Source of the DNA: Limanda limanda
Taxonomy: Eukaryota; Chordata; Actinopteri; Pleuronectiformes; Pleuronectidae
NCBI RefSeq assembly: GCF_963576545.1
Contig: NC_083642.1
Coordinates: forward strand, 8,347,901 to 8,411,900
Reading direction: 5' to 3'
DNA: 64,000 nucleotides
Part shown: in pieces, positions 1 to 13,636 of the stretch
Layout of the letters: every line of letters starts with the position of its first letter
Numbering within the stretch: position 1 is the first letter of the stretch
The notes under the pieces: generated by a model
The model's input: only the letters and a program-made list of their open reading frames with translations
What the model was told of the DNA's origin: nothing
Databases searched by the model: none
Program-made: the position numbers and the translations under genes

Positions 1-909
1 AAAGGATCAAGTTGCAGCTTCCACTGTGAATATCTGCTGGTTATCTTATCAACCAGCTCATCCCTGTGGGCCACACATGTAACACCCCCTCCCCTCTCCA
101 CCACCACCACCACCATCACATATCACCAGAACTTCTAACAATCGATCAGAGCTGCTGCCGCTCCTCATCCAGCTCTGTTGGTCTCCGAGCAATTAGCCTG
201 CTGCTTGCATCCCAGCGAGTACACAGCACTATGTGGCTAACCCTGCTCCTTTTTCACTTTCTCTCTGTCCTCTATCGATCCTTTTATCTCCCGTCGGACA
301 TGTTTCCCCCCCCCCCTCCCCTCAAAGTTTGACTGTCGTACACACACAACTGAAGATGTGACAGGTTTTACAGCTCTTACACTAATAGCCTTTATTTGCC
401 CGTAAAAGGCTATTATTGGGAAGTCGGTAATAGATGTGTGCGTCTGAGGCTGTCAAGGCTTTGTCTTTGTGCCTTTGTGTAGATACAGTATGCATGTGGT
501 GTGTGTCTGTGGTGTTGTGTGTCACAAAGACGTTTCTTTTACAGTGCGGTCGTAAAAAATAGAGAGGAGCCATTGCTGTTTCCCAGGCAAAAGAGTTTCT
601 GGAGTGTAGATTCGGCCTTATGTGGAAATAAAGTGTTTGTGTATATATACAGTATATGTGTGTGAGTTTCTTTATATGCTACCCTTATGAATCTGTGCAG
701 ATTGTATTTATTCACTGGTGGATAAACGCCAAGTGAGCATAAAAACAGCAACTTTTGCCTACTGTCATTATGGAGTTTGCAGCTTCTGCCTGGCTTATTT
801 CATATCTACAGCACTTTCTAGTGGTTTTATCAAGCAAAGTGATAAACTAAGTATTGTAAACACCCTTCTGACAATGCGCTCACAGCAAATGAGCGTTTAA
901 CATTTCAAC
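1..909. other. Non-coding, no gene seen
   Basis: No reading frame here resembles a known protein. The stretch contains a histidine-codon (CAC)n patch near 100-120 and a small inverted repeat with 10-bp arms at 384-393 and 405-414. Nothing marks a promoter or an RNA gene. Confidence 0.6.
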
Positions 910-943
910 TTTGGCACTCAGTAGAGTACTACTGAGTGCCAAA
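910..943. repeat. Perfect hairpin, 15-bp arms
   Basis: The arm at 910-924 (TTTGGCACTCAGTAG) is the exact reverse complement of 929-943, with a 4-base spacer (AGTA). This is directly visible. It could be a MITE remnant or a foldback junction; no flanking target duplication is apparent. It is shorter than a normal pre-miRNA stem, so I do not call it a miRNA. Confidence 0.8.
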
Positions 944-1653
944 GCCCAACAGCCCCCTTATAATACCATATTCCTGGTAAATATCAAACAAACTCTGATG
1001 AAAACACAACATGAAGAAATTATTTGATAGGTTGTCTTAGCAAAAAGTCCAAAACATTTGTTTAACAAAGGAATTAAGACCCTTGTGTTGGACGAGTCAA
1101 GTGATTTTATAAAGTCTTAAAGTCGACCAGTTAACAAAACCTCTGATTTAAATCGTTCACTTGTTTCCCAGCCTCCACCTGGTATTCATCACTGTAATCG
1201 AAGGTGAGGTGAAGCTGTATCGATCCCACACCAGGGGTTTTGATAATGTTCTGTTGGATGTTAAACATCGAGAAGATTTTCTGTTTTTCTCTCTCTGTAA
1301 ATCAAGTATCTTTGTGTGATGAGCTGTTGGTCAATGACAAGACTGACGACGTCTGGGCTCAAACATTCTGAAATGTTTTTAGAGACCATAAAATCAATCA
1401 GGAGAATAGTCAGCAAATTAATCAATGATAAAAAAATAATGTTCCAGTTGCAGTTTTAATATTCATCACTGGGCTTCCTCGATTGCTTGAGAACGGGCTG
1501 TTATTTCGATTTATTTCTCCTTTCTCGTTACACTATATTTGTATCGATCGAAATGTCTCAGTCAGCAAAAAAGGTCTAAAAAATGCTTAACCATTTAAAA
1601 AATGAGTTTGGAAAGTGTAGGTCATCAAATTGTGTATGTAGAAAACAAGGTGA
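944..1653. other. Non-coding, no feature seen
   Basis: AT-rich sequence with no long frame, no recognisable repeat body and no RNA gene. Confidence 0.5.
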
Positions 1654-1654
1654 G

Positions 1655-1684
<30 letters not shown>
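1654..1684. repeat. (GT)n microsatellite
   Basis: About 31 bp of GT repeats with one interrupting C at 1661. Confidence 0.9.
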
Positions 1685-1685
<1 letters not shown>

Positions 1686-2158
1686 TGTGACTGTCCAGAG
1701 GGAGATGAATTCTCTTTAGCCTTGAGGATAAATGTTTAAATTAAATAAATAAGGCCGAGTCTCACCTCAGCAGGAGTCTTTAGTCACAATATAACGTAAT
1801 GAAGTGAAAAGGGCAGAAGACGGACTGCGTCTAGCTTCAAAACTTCACACGGAGTAATCAATGCTTCATGTTTTATTTTTCTCAACTCGCAGCCAAAGAG
1901 AGTAATGACACAGTCGCCGTCCGGCAGCAGAGGAAAATGTGACCGAGGTTCCCCCCCACTGCCGGTCCCCCCCCGCTGGCTGACCTGGGGAGCGGGGGGG
2001 GCTCAGTCCTGCTGAGTCGCCGCTTCTGAGCACCAACAGAGGCCGAGCTGTCACAGTGCCAAGCGTTCGATTTGTTTAGAGACACAATATGGCCGTCTTG
2101 GCTGTGTGCTGGAAAATATGCCGGGGGGAGCCAGGACTTTGCCGGCCAACTTTCTCTC

Positions 2159-2160
<2 letters not shown>
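1685..2160. other. Non-coding with G/C homopolymer patches
   Basis: The stretch holds several short C and G runs between 1950 and 2000. Short overlapping frames exist on both strands but match nothing recognisable and run into the adjoining dinucleotide array. Confidence 0.5.

Positions 2161-2215
<55 letters not shown>
2161..2215. repeat. (TC)n microsatellite
   Basis: An uninterrupted TC array of about 54 bp. It generates spurious frames such as Leu-Ser on the plus strand and Arg-Glu on the minus strand. Confidence 0.95.
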
Positions 2216-2218
<3 letters not shown>

Positions 2219-3738
2219 AACCACACTCTGCAGGGTGCATTTGAAGAAGGAAATGTGCTTTTATGGAAGAATCCAAGCCCTGATCAAAGATGCAGTGTTC
2301 TCTGACACAATTCAACATTTTTGACACTTTCATTGTCTGCTGCTTGATTTATGGCTCTCGGCTCGATAATGTATTCATGTTATTGTTGTTTTTAACCATT
2401 TGACTAAGATGTGATTCTCTTCACACACGCTTTATTTGTTTACTCTTTGATGCAAACTGTCTTGATGAGCGCGCTTCAAACGAATAAACCAGGTTGAATT
2501 ATTTCCGCAGTGGCAAATAAAAGCCATTATCATGTTTACATAATGACGGCATTAATCGCTCTGATAACAGTATTATCTGGAGCTCGATCTGTCACCCTCC
2601 TCTACTCTGCGACAACAGCAGCTGATAGCAACTGTCAGAGGAAAAGCATTTTTACATTAATGAACAAGTGACAATTAAAATTTTCCACATCCTGGGAGGA
2701 AAGGAACAACATGGGAAAAGTTATGATAAGTGTTGGTTTACAAAATAAAGAGATTTTTGATATTATAATCATAAGAACACACACGCAAGATGATTTGACC
2801 AGAACGTAATAACCCAACACTTGATGTTTGTAGGGAAACAATTTCACAGAGGCGATTCCAGAGATTTGGGGTCTCACAGAAACTCACATGATCAATCGGA
2901 AGTTTAGAAGAAAAACAAAAGCCTGAGGATCAATGTCGTCAGTTCGCTGCACTTGCTTGGGTTCAGTTTAGCTGCAAAAAACTAAAACAGAGAAAGTTGA
3001 GTTGGTGATGTGTTGTTGTTCTTACTAAGCAACAACCACCAAGGGTTAAAACAAAGCTCACAGGTGAGTCCTTGGTTGGAGACTATATTTTAAGATATGG
3101 ATTAATGCACATTCAGTACGTTTTACTTATTTTTATTGGATGTTGTGATGTAATCATAAGTAACACTGTTTTCATCAGCCGTTGTGTTTTAATCATGTTT
3201 GGAGGAAATGCATAATGTACATTATATATGCACATGACATATCCATGGATGTTGATAGATGAGTTATTTTGCCTTGTAGGAGCTGGTAAGAGACAACAGA
3301 TGAAAAGCTTCCCATCATGCACTGTGGCACATGATGTTCACCATTAATATTAAATGACTTCAATCAAAAGAAAAACTCTAATTGGTCAGTCACTGTAGAA
3401 AAACATGCATATTTGTTTGTGTTTCAGATAAACTGACCCTTTAAAGTCTTGTGCACTTTCAAAAGTCTGATTGAATTGTCTCTAATGTTGAATGAATATT
3501 GTTTTATCTCAGAACTGATTATAAATTGGTGTTAAATGCAGCCCAAGGTTTTAACGACTCTTTAATATTAGGGCTCATTGAGTCAATTTCAACAAAAGAT
3601 TGAAGAGAATCATTCAAAGTGGGAGTGAATCCTTTGTCTCCATTTAGATGATAGAAAAGCAGAAAACCGACATTAGACAGATGATTTATCATCTTTGTTC
3701 AAACCTGATGTATGAGGCAGATTCATATTTCAATATCC
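2216..3738. other. Unique non-coding, possible conserved element
   Basis: No gene is seen. The part at about 2440-2620 lacks low-complexity sequence and contains several ATTA/TAAT cores in otherwise complex sequence, as many vertebrate conserved enhancers do; this is only a resemblance. The rest is AT-rich with no identifiable features. Confidence 0.35.
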
Positions 3739-3838
3739 TGCTACTTCATCCTCCACAAGGTTTCAGAGGGAAATATTGTGCTTTTTACTCCACTGCATTT
3801 ATCTGACAGCTTTAAAAATTTAGATTTTATATAAAAAG
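3739..3838. mobile_element. Teleost interspersed-repeat fragment
   Basis: The body around 'CAGAGGGAAATATTGTG', then 'TTTTTACTCCACTGCATTTA' and 'CTGACAGCTTTA', matches from memory a very common teleost dispersed repeat found beside acceptor-like pyrimidine-rich ends. Only one end is recognisable here. The superfamily is not assigned. A Dfam or RepeatMasker search would settle it. Confidence 0.55.
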
Positions 3839-3856
3839 AATTGTCTAAGTTCATAA

Positions 3857-4062
3857 AGTGGTTCCCAACTTTTTCAATTCTTCACAAAGAAACGGTTCCT
3901 TCTTGGGGCTTCTTCTCACATGTTGTGTGAATCCAGGAGGAGTTAAGAGTGACTTTCTGATGTTCCACAGTTTCATGCACAGAATATTTAACAAAAAGCA
4001 AAGATTAAAGACAAAAAAAATGTGACCCTTTAGAAGGGGCACATTGCCCCAGGCTGGAAATA
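3857..4062. mobile_element. hAT-like MITE fragment
   Basis: It opens with AGTGGTTCCCAACTTTTT, close to the terminal repeat of the better-preserved hAT element at 21,995 (CAGTGGTTCCCAAACT). An A-rich stretch followed by TGTGACCC near 4013-4030 fits non-autonomous hAT copies. No matching right end or 8-bp target duplication was found, so it is probably 3'-truncated. Confidence 0.4.
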
Positions 4063-5480
4063 AACTAACCACATAAGAAAGTACTTGATGGTTTTGAAGC
4101 TGTGTTATAAAACTTCAGTATTTCTACTTTTTAAATGAAAAATGCAGAACAGAATGGAATATTATCCCAATTAAATAAGGTAAGAGGTAAGTATCCTACA
4201 CTATGCGGCCTCGGTTAAATACACATTTTGCTGTAGATGACATTGTGTCATAGTCACATTATACACAAGGTTTTTCTTTTAAAAAAGTCTCTGGGAGAAA
4301 AAGAAAATCTTCGAAAGGCTTTGTTGTTGTGGCCAAATCAAAAATAAATTGTTTTTCGGCATGATTTGGATGTGTGTTCTCTCATCAAATGACATTCTGT
4401 TCTTGCAGTCCTTTCTTTCATGTATTTAGTTGCCACCTTGTCAAATTTCATCTGATGAAACCTGAAGCCCGTGCTGTGGTTTTCCACTTGGAAAGGCCCC
4501 ACTGTGGAATCTGGGCGATTTGGAGAAACAAAGACAAACACTCAAACCCAAACGGTGAGGAGGTGAAAAAGTAAACCTTCTCTTTTGAGCAGGGGTGCGT
4601 AGCTGCAGCACAGAAACTCCAACTGCAAATGGCAACTACCTGTGTGAGTCGGCAGAGAAAAACCACCCAGCTTCTCCATTTATTCAGAAGTTTTTAAAAA
4701 CACGGCGCTGGTAAAATGCATTCACAGGGATAATAAGGACATTATGGACCTCAGTGAGATAAATGAAAAGTCGGTGTAATGGGGCACAGCCGATCGATAC
4801 AATTAGAGGCCGGCTTCATCATTGGTTACACCGACGTCAGAACGTGCCTGCTTCCATGAAGCTCAATATAATCAGCTTTAATTTATCCGTTTGTACTCAT
4901 CTATCTCCCATCTTTAATAGTATCATTAAAATGCCATACTTGTTCTCCTGTTGTCTTGGCACCGAGGTTGAAGCTTTTCCCCTGTAATGGGCTCGCTATT
5001 GAACATTCGCTGGTAATTGAACAGTAATGAACTGTTCCGTGACCTGTGGTGTGTGAGTAATTGATTCTGAAAGTGGTGTTTGTGGGCACAGTGTGTGTCT
5101 ACAGGGCGAAGCCGGCACTGTGTAAAAAGGCAGCTGTCGTTTGCTGGCGTGCTGCTGTTGCAGCGCCGGCCCGTAGATGGTGATGCTGCACTTCCCTGCT
5201 GCTGAGTGAACACAGTGACTCCTCTTTGCTTGGTGGGGTTTGTTGGTGATCAGCTCTCTGAGAATAAAGAGACAGCTGAGGTCAGAAGCTGCAGGTGTCC
5301 ACCCACGATGGAGGAGCGTTTATTTTATCTTATGTCCAACTTCAGAGTCAATCCCTCATCACTGCTTTCATACAGTATCTCTAACTATTCCTTCATGTGT
5401 GGAGATAAATGGGGGTAATTCAATATCTCTTGAATAACTTTTCTCAGTCGTGGGTTCGCTGGGGTTGACCCCGATCAGCG
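4063..5480. other. Unique non-coding, possible conserved element
   Basis: No gene is seen. The segment at 4760-5010 is complex, repeat-free and rich in ATTA/TAAT cores, which is compatible with a conserved regulatory element. Several overlapping short frames lie at 4340-4670 and 4900-5440 on both strands with no recognisable product. Confidence 0.35.
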
Positions 5481-7540
5481 ATTGTCCAATCACAGTTTAA
5501 CAATCACAGCTTCAGGCCTGTCCAGCTTTCAGCTTACTGTTGAAGTGGCATTCAGGGAGCGGTTGTGAGAGTTTGGAGGGTGGGGGCTTTTAAAACAAAA
5601 TCATCTTTCTAAAAACAGAAGTGAGAGGGATGAACAAAACAATGTGCTTGTTACGGGCTGCAAATCTTAGCAGGCACAAGTAGCTAAGTAGCTTATAGGC
5701 TGCCAAAGCTGTTTCCTCTCAACTTTAGTTTTTAATTTAGTTTGTCTGGACAAAACTTATCGACTCTGCTGTGGACATCACGTGTTTTGTTCAGATCAGA
5801 CACCGGCGTCGGCTCTCGTCACCAAAAGCTCCCGAATCGCATCGTCTTTCCTCGTCTTCATCGACGTCTTCTACGCGCTTGACACCTTTTCTTTTTTAGT
5901 TGTGTGTCCGTTGCTTGTAAGAAAACGCCCTCAACACAACCCTCTGGATGATCTCCTGCTGTGTTCTCATGCCTGGGCTAATTCTGAGTTTTTACAGAAA
6001 AGTCCAGAAGTGTTGCGCAGCAGCTTTGTGTTCTTACAGATAAATCATGGAGGAAATCACTGCAGGTGTGAAAACAGCTCAAGTGTTATTTTCTAAAGGT
6101 TAAAGGCATACCAGCAGTTATAGTAGCGAAATAACTGTTTAAGACTGTGGCATTTACGGTGTGGAAACCAAAGTGCGTATATGTAAGTATTTATAGTAAC
6201 AATAACAGCCTTTTGCTATTTTTTTTAATTTATTTTTTACAATTTGAGCCAAAGCTGAGTTAACACCTTGTTATTCTTCAGCCTTTGCTCTCCTATCAGT
6301 GAAGAACATTGTTTGACAATATAATCATTAAAGATTTACTATTTAATGACTGTGTTTCTCCAGGTGTTTTGTTTTATATTACGCTTTTAAACCATCCAAA
6401 GGTTATAACAGTTATAGCAGTACTGTCACATCAGCAAGTAAAGATACTGCAGCCTCAATCTTCTAGTATTATACCCGTCATGCATATTTAAAGTGGGACA
6501 GACAGTGCACAGATTTCGTCCAGCTTTAGCCTCAAACCAGTGACCCCTGACTAATTTTAGAACGAGGCTAAATTTATATCGGCTTGCTCGGCGTGAGACG
6601 TCCAGTCTGAAATGGGTCACCACTGCTTAATTGTCTGAATGATCAACGATCTGGTTCTTGGAATGATTGGTTGGATCTCTGGCACACAGGGACATTTGGT
6701 CAGCTGTCAGTTTAAGCAGGTCCCCGGTCCAATTTCCCACATGACTGCTGTCAAATTGTCCAATATAAACTGTGCTGAACTTTTTTTTTAAATTAATACT
6801 GGAGCAATCTTTAACAAAACTGAACATCTTTCAGGAAAGACAGATTATTATCTCTATCTTCCCAATTCCATATCAACTATTGTAGAATTGCAGGGAGTAA
6901 AATTGCCTCATTCTTTTGTCTTGTGTGAATAAACTTGGGTGCATAGAAATATTGGAACTGTCAATGGACAAACTCGAGCAGGGTTTCTATTCTTAAACTC
7001 AGTGCGAGCGCCACCATCTTATCTGGTTGAATGATCCATACTGTGAAAACATAAAACTCAAAGGCTCTGATCTACTTCATGGGCTGCATCGTTCAGAGGT
7101 TGGAGTCTACTTGGCCTACGATGGCCACGCCTTTGCACATTGCGTCAGACAAGCTGAAATGAGAATGAAATGAGACAATCTGGTCTACGGATGATTCCCT
7201 ATTTGCGTCACCACCTCCTCCTCCACATACCATTTCCTTGATAGCTACTTTGAGCGGCTACACTTACCGCAGCTCAGCCACCCATAGTTTCATCCATCAT
7301 CTTCTGCAATGAATCCTGAGATAAGTTGGCCCCGAGAATGATCCACTTTAGATCCTTTGTTGCTCAGGAATGAAAGGACAAATTTGTTTGGCTGCGTTTG
7401 AAGGAGGCTTCAGAATTGTACAGCCTAGTCGCACTGCTGACTTCAAACTCCTTCACATCCAGCCTTCAAAGGATGCGACCCCCTGAATTGGGACTCAGCT
7501 GCGAGGTTTCATGAGTTTAAGCTGATATAGTGTCAAGTGA
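5481..7540. other. Non-coding; 104-codon ORF not recognised
   Basis: A plus-strand frame at 5782-6096 (104 codons) lies in a locally CpG-richer patch (5790-5890) but has no recognisable domain, no transmembrane or signal pattern I would defend, and no splice context. I treat it as chance. The remainder shows no identifiable repeat or RNA gene. Confidence 0.45.
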
Positions 7541-10500
7541 TAAAATCTGTTACAGGCACTAAACCCACTGTGGTCGCCCATATTTGAGAAGTCTGCTGTT
7601 GTTTACTTCTTTGTGAAATTGAAGTCGAGGAAAAATAAAACAACTGAACATTTCAAATGGAAAATTTAATGATTGTACAATGTGCTGAAAGCTTGACAGA
7701 CGTAGGTGGGCAGGACTTCACTTTTCACAAATTTCATTCCTCTGTCTTCCCTTCTGAATGAACCAGCCGCAGCTTTAAATTCCCAGTCGCTTCTCAGGCT
7801 TCCCTTCATGACAATGGCAGTAGCGAGGGTTTTGCCTTGAATGCAAATGGAGAACAACAGGGAAACTTTTGGAACCTTCCAGGCTCATGGCCAACTGCTG
7901 CTCTTTGTGCGAGCAGGTAAAGTGTTTGGAGAGTGATGTGGGATGAAAACAGTGCAGACATGACTAACACAATAATCTGCTGATGGATGGATCATTGATT
8001 TAAAAGATTCTTTTGTGGAAACCGAGCAATTTTGTTAGAAAGAGAGAAAAAAAGCCTAATCTGCAGGAGAAGTTGTGATTTCAGCTGAAAGCGTCGACTG
8101 TTTCATTCAGCAATTTGTATTGTGGTCAGGTTTGTGAAATGGATTCGATTTTTCTTCGAGAAACGGTTCAACGCTCATTCTGAGTTGAGGTCATGGGGAG
8201 CGTCTGTTTTTCTTCATGTATTTGGGAACATGGAGACATTTTGTGGTGCAGCTGAACCCTGTTTGCATTGATCTGTGATTGCAGGTCCACCAGAGGTCAA
8301 TGAAAACCACGAACCAGCTCACTGTTCGGCTTCAGCTGCAAATCCAGGGGAAATAAAAAAGATCAAATAGCGATTGGCCGATTTGAAAAAAGCATTCACG
8401 CCATGAAATGAAATAACGACACAAATGGTGATACAGTTCGAGGAGAGAGTTTGTTCTGCTTCGAGCAAAAAGTACAGAATAGCCAACGTTTCTTAATGAA
8501 ATTTTGACTGAGTGGAGCAATTACAGGGGAAAGCTTCACTAAGCCATTTCCATTTGTTAAGTTATTTTGCCTCTAATTTGCCTTAAATGTGCTTTATGAG
8601 AAAAAATAAAGGCGTATGTTTTATTGAAATGAGCCAGCTGGGTGTGTATATACACAAACCCTACATGAATAACAAGGTGTTAATGGTGGATTGACCAATT
8701 AAACATTGCACTAGTTAAAAATCCTTTAATCCAGTAAATGCAACACTTTATATTCCTTGTACTGTTCGGAACCAGGGAAGTAAAGTACATATCTCTGCAA
8801 TGTTTTCATACTTTCTGCTCTAGAAGGTTAAAAGAAAAACTTTCACAGATGTTTGTGGATTACCTCGCTTTACCAGGAGGTTAGAAAACAGCTTTTGTTT
8901 TTTTTTCAGACAGATTTTTAGTTTCAAAACCAAAGTTCTGCCTGACCTCCATCACTTTGGAATCTGAAGTTTCAGCAGCAAAATTCAGAAAAGTTAGGGA
9001 TGTCAACGAATAGCAAATAGCAGAGAGGAGCAGATAATTCACTCTGGACTTTCGATGCATGCAGCTAAACACACTGTGGTGTTTAAGGTTCAATATTCAT
9101 CCTCATCCTCAACGTTTCACTTGCCCTGTCAGTATAATGACATTTTTTATAGAAACCAAAAATGAATTTCACCTGGTCATCTTTAAATTGGGTCAATTCC
9201 AATATGACCCAGTGAGCTTCATCACACATTTGCACCTTGTTCCCATCATCAACACTATCTTCACCTTATTAAAGGAAAATATTAAATTTTTCCAAATTCA
9301 AAGCTCCCATTAGAAATCTCCACCAGGGTCATTTACAATCACAGCTTTTGAAAAAGACTAATTTTAATGAGTACAAATACGAATTCTGTTTTTAAGTAGG
9401 GTTACAGTTAAGGTGACTTAAATTAGTTTAATTTAAGTTTGTGACTAAACGATAGAGTTAGGGGGTCAGGGTTAGCAGTCAACAACTTCTGGTACATGCT
9501 CTGCCCACTCTTGGAATAAATCTGCATGCAGACATTCTTTTGACTAACCCTAACACTCTTGAATTCTCCTGCAGATAATTCTGACTTTCCAAGATGAAAA
9601 GCTGCAACAAACCTTTACAATCGGTTTCACAGCAAAACCATAATTTTCAGCTAATCCTCATAATTCAATGATTCTCCTCCGCACCTCAGTTAGAAAATAG
9701 AAAGTACATGTCAGAACGCACTGTACAAGATAATGACGTGACCGGGGTAGAGGGAGATGATTTGACACAAGATTGTGATTTAATTACTTTGTGAGGGAAG
9801 TGTCAAGCGATACCTAAATGCTTCTGAAGCCGGCGACAGTTCTGCTGAAGGTGTTATGATGAAAGTATAGAAACGCTGACAGTATAACAGAGCGACTTAT
9901 AGCCCACCGCTGTCTGCCACGCTCACAGCCCCTCAGGATTTGCCTGTTTCACACTCAGAAACCTGCAGCTGCGTTGTGTTTATGCTATCACACATAACCC
10001 CGCTCAGATGATCCCATCAGCAGTGGCTACAAAGTGCTGTCACATTAAAAAGCAGTCTGAAAACGGACTGGTAAATGATTCTACATGGGATGAAAAGTAT
10101 CTCCAGGCAGCGTTTTCACGACGCTCACCTCGGTGTTATATCATTTGCCTTGAAGCTCAATTATCTATTGTTGGTCACATCTTTTAAAGGGCTCCAGAGT
10201 TCACACATTTTAATATCTGCAGTCATATTCTACTCGTTTCATTCGATGCAATCTGTAAAACACAGATTTGATTTATTCACATTATACAAAATCTGAGTTG
10301 TTTGATGCACACAACAAGCAAACCAGCAAATCTGTGTTCGTGTCCCACTCAGGCAGAGAGGGTTGATTTTACTCAGGGTAAAAATGCTTTTAGGAAGATC
10401 ATACTCAGGAATATTTCGCCCACAGCAAAGGTGATTAAAGGCACTTTTGAGTCGTGAGAATTACTGCGTACGCCTCTTAGCCTAATGCTCAGCCAAGATG

Positions 10501-11950
10501 CTCCTGATTCATGCACTTAGGTTTGTTTCTCTCTTGCTTTTCTGTAATCTCTTAGGTACTCCCTTGTCAAATTCTCCCCAAATTTATCATCTGTTCTTTT
10601 CCTCCTTCACCATTAGGGAGACACACATCAGACTGCACAGACTTTAAACTGCTGCCAGGAGAAGGAGGCGATGGAAGCAGACGGAGGAGGGTGCATTAAA
10701 GACTTGAGAAGTGCTTGGGATAAATAATCATATTTCTATGCACCCACGACGCTGGAAAAGCACCATCTGGGACAGGCCACGGATTTGCATTACAATATAA
10801 ATGGGAAGTTGCTGGAGCTGAAAGGGTGATGTGAAGTCTTTCAGCCAGCCCCCTCACTCCCTGACAGGTCGCATCTCCCTCCCAGCACAAGGCAGCAGGC
10901 ACTTTGTTGGCACACGGCACGCTGGCGTACCTTTGTCGCTCCGCTGCAACACTGTTTCCCCTTTTTTTTTTTTTTTTAAACACGCAAGCTCGTCTTCTTT
11001 CAAATGCCACATCACCACACACATGGAGCCGTCCGATAGCGTGTGCGGCGGTGGCTCCTGCTTTCAGATGTGATCTTCCGTGCGCCCTCAGAGCCGTGTT
11101 CATACACGAGTAGGAGCACAGGAGACAAGGAGGAGAGCAGAGAAGAGGTGATGGGAGAGGTGGCGCTGGTGGCATTTAGCTACACAACAAAACTGCTATA
11201 ATCTGCTATAAAACCTGCTGTACTTTGAACGGGCCCACATTATGAGCCGGCGAGTGAAAGAACACTCAACCTGCCAGTCACCACAACATGCAAATGCTTT
11301 ACACAAATTAAATTTTGAAAGCCAAAGGGCACGGGTGATTTATGCTTGTTTTATTGCCCTTTTTTGTTTTTTTGTTTTTTTTTCGCGGCGCTTTCCACCT
11401 TTGAGCCCTTCGTTCATTTCCATTTTAAGAAGCCTGCGCCCGACTGAGGTTTGAGGTTTATGAATGTGACAGTACGAAAACAAAATTTGAATACTTCATG
11501 GAGGTTGGCATCGTCTTGCATGACGGAGCAACGCATTGTGCTCAAATGACTAATTCCGCTGGAGTCTGAGTGAGGACGCACTGAGCTGCTGAAACGCTTT
11601 CTAAATGGCATTTTGTGTTTACTTCTGCACCGTAAGAGCCCTAAACAAGTAATTACATTTAAAGGACGAGCTTCTCCATTTTGACACATCCAGATTGTTC
11701 AGCTTTTCCCAAAGTGCTCGTTTTTTGGCTTGTCTGATGCAACAGGATTTAGACCCTATCTCATATCACTCTTGCTGTAGTGGACATTTTTGAGACCCTC
11801 GTGTTTCTGCTGTTATTTGTACTTCATTCACAGGCTCCCACAGTATAAATATGCACAGTTAAACTTCTCCCAGCAACTTTTTCACTTCACACATGCAACA
11901 TACGAGTGTCTTTACAAAATAAAGCTCCGTTAATGTGGCAACAGAAAGGC
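7541..11950. other. Non-coding, no gene seen
   Basis: Only short non-homologous frames. A minus-strand frame of 159 codons at 10,696-11,175 is interrupted by a run of lysines encoded by the poly-T tract near 10,962-10,977 and has no recognisable motif; I regard it as chance. A second T-rich tract lies at 11,359-11,383. Confidence 0.5.
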
Positions 11951-12480
11951 TTGTTCACACAGAACTTCACTCTGATGAACACTGAACCAGTCATACAGTG
12001 TCAGGAAAAACACAACGACAATATACATGTACTACTATCGTCCACCACAAACCACAATTATATATTTTTATTCTCTTTCTCAATTCAGGTTTACACGTAC
12101 ACATTTCTGACATTATAAACCTAAGCGGACTGTATATATACACACTGTACAAATACACTATGGTCATAAGATACCTTGTGCATCCTGTACATAATGGTCC
12201 ATACTTGATCAAGCTACTTTGTTCTCTGCACCATATGATTCATCGACCCCCATATAAGAAACCTGCATGTGAACGATCCATATTTGTTGAAGCATCTTTG
12301 CACCACTGCACAATCCTCAGGTCATAATTAGCAGTTAAAGTTTCTTGTTGTACATTTTGCTTCCCCTTGCACTCCTGTCTTGTAAAGTTTATCTCTATAT
12401 TGCACATAGTGGTCACGTTTATTTTGCCAGTGTCTGTTGTTAATTGTACGTCTATTTGTGTAAGTTAACTGAGCTTAACT
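11951..12480. other. Possible retroelement 3' tail, unconfirmed
   Basis: The sequence alternates short TGCAC and TGTAC words with T-rich stretches (12,290-12,440 especially), a texture seen in 3' untranslated tails of fish non-LTR elements. No reverse-transcriptase remnant is attached, so this is a weak inference. A plus-strand frame at 11,998-12,327 has no recognisable product. Confidence 0.2.
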
Positions 12481-13636
12481 TCACCGGAGTCAGATTCCTG
12501 GTATGTGGACTCATATATGGCAAATTAATCTGATTATGATCCTGTTTCTGCAGAAATCGAAGCGGGATGACAGAGGAATGTCGCGTATGTTTGTCTGCTG
12601 TTGGTTCAGCAAGTAGCTGATTGCACAGCTCCAATTTGAAAACCCTGCAAAACCTGACACGAAGAGGTGACGTGACAATACAAAGACAACAAGGCGACAG
12701 AAATAGATCTGAGAGGACGCTAGGGAAAGAAATTCACATGAGACAATCAGTGTTGGGATCCTAACAGACGCTGATTAAATTCTGTAAGTGGAAGACAAAC
12801 TATCTTCTGTGGATTTTTGTGATTCTGATGCTCGATTGTATATAGACAAGAACAAACTAGTAAAACAACAGGTGTTTAGGGTAAGAAATATTTCTAGAAC
12901 AACACTAATTATTTATCACAGATACCTGCTAATAACATCATCTGCCACATATCCACATCTCTCACCCCAGTTTCTATCCCAATGGGAGAAAACAACTGAA
13001 CAGATTTTAATGAAGGATTTCAACAGGTTTAAGATCCAGTTTTGTTTGTTTTTTAACACAAATATTTTCACCATTTTCCAGGGATTAATTCTTAGGGAAC
13101 TGATGACTATGAGTGTGTGCAATTTAGTGCAGCTTGAGTGACTCACACTCATTTGGCCGCAGGGTCATTTGTGTTACCTGTATAATCGCTGCGTTGTTGT
13201 GGAAACCCGGAGAAACCAACACTGCTGTGTGTGTGTGTGTCCACAAGACAAGCTGGAGCTGCACACAGTCTCCTCCAGGAGCTGCGTCGTGATGAGCAGT
13301 GGCCAGTTTGAATTGTGCAAATTTCAAATCTATCATGTCTTGTTATTTGCACCGTTTGTGTTGCCCGGTGTGAGTGATGTGAAAATCACATCTATTTATA
13401 TCTTTGCATGGACTTTGTGTGTGTTATCTCATTGTGTGAAAGATTTAGAGGAATGAAATCCCTGGATTCTGCAATATTTATGTTGGAATAAGTAGAAATG
13501 TTAGAAATGTTTTTATTTTCTCCTTAAAAGAGAGACGTGCAACCAACAAATTTATATTTTGTCTTTGATTATATTGTTTTAATTCTGTAATAAGAACAGG
13601 AGTTTTTTTTTTTAGTCTTTAAGACGACTATAAATG
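12481..13636. other. Non-coding, no gene seen
   Basis: The longest frame (12,788-13,141, plus, 117 codons) shows no domain or composition typical of a protein. A short GT run lies at 13,225-13,240. Confidence 0.5.

Noticed and set aside
910..943. Possible miRNA precursor
   Set aside because: The stem is only 15 bp with a 4-base loop, shorter than a normal pre-miRNA, and no longer pairing extends outward.
10696..11175. 159-codon minus-strand frame
   Set aside because: It crosses a poly-T tract as a lysine run and has no domain or splice evidence.
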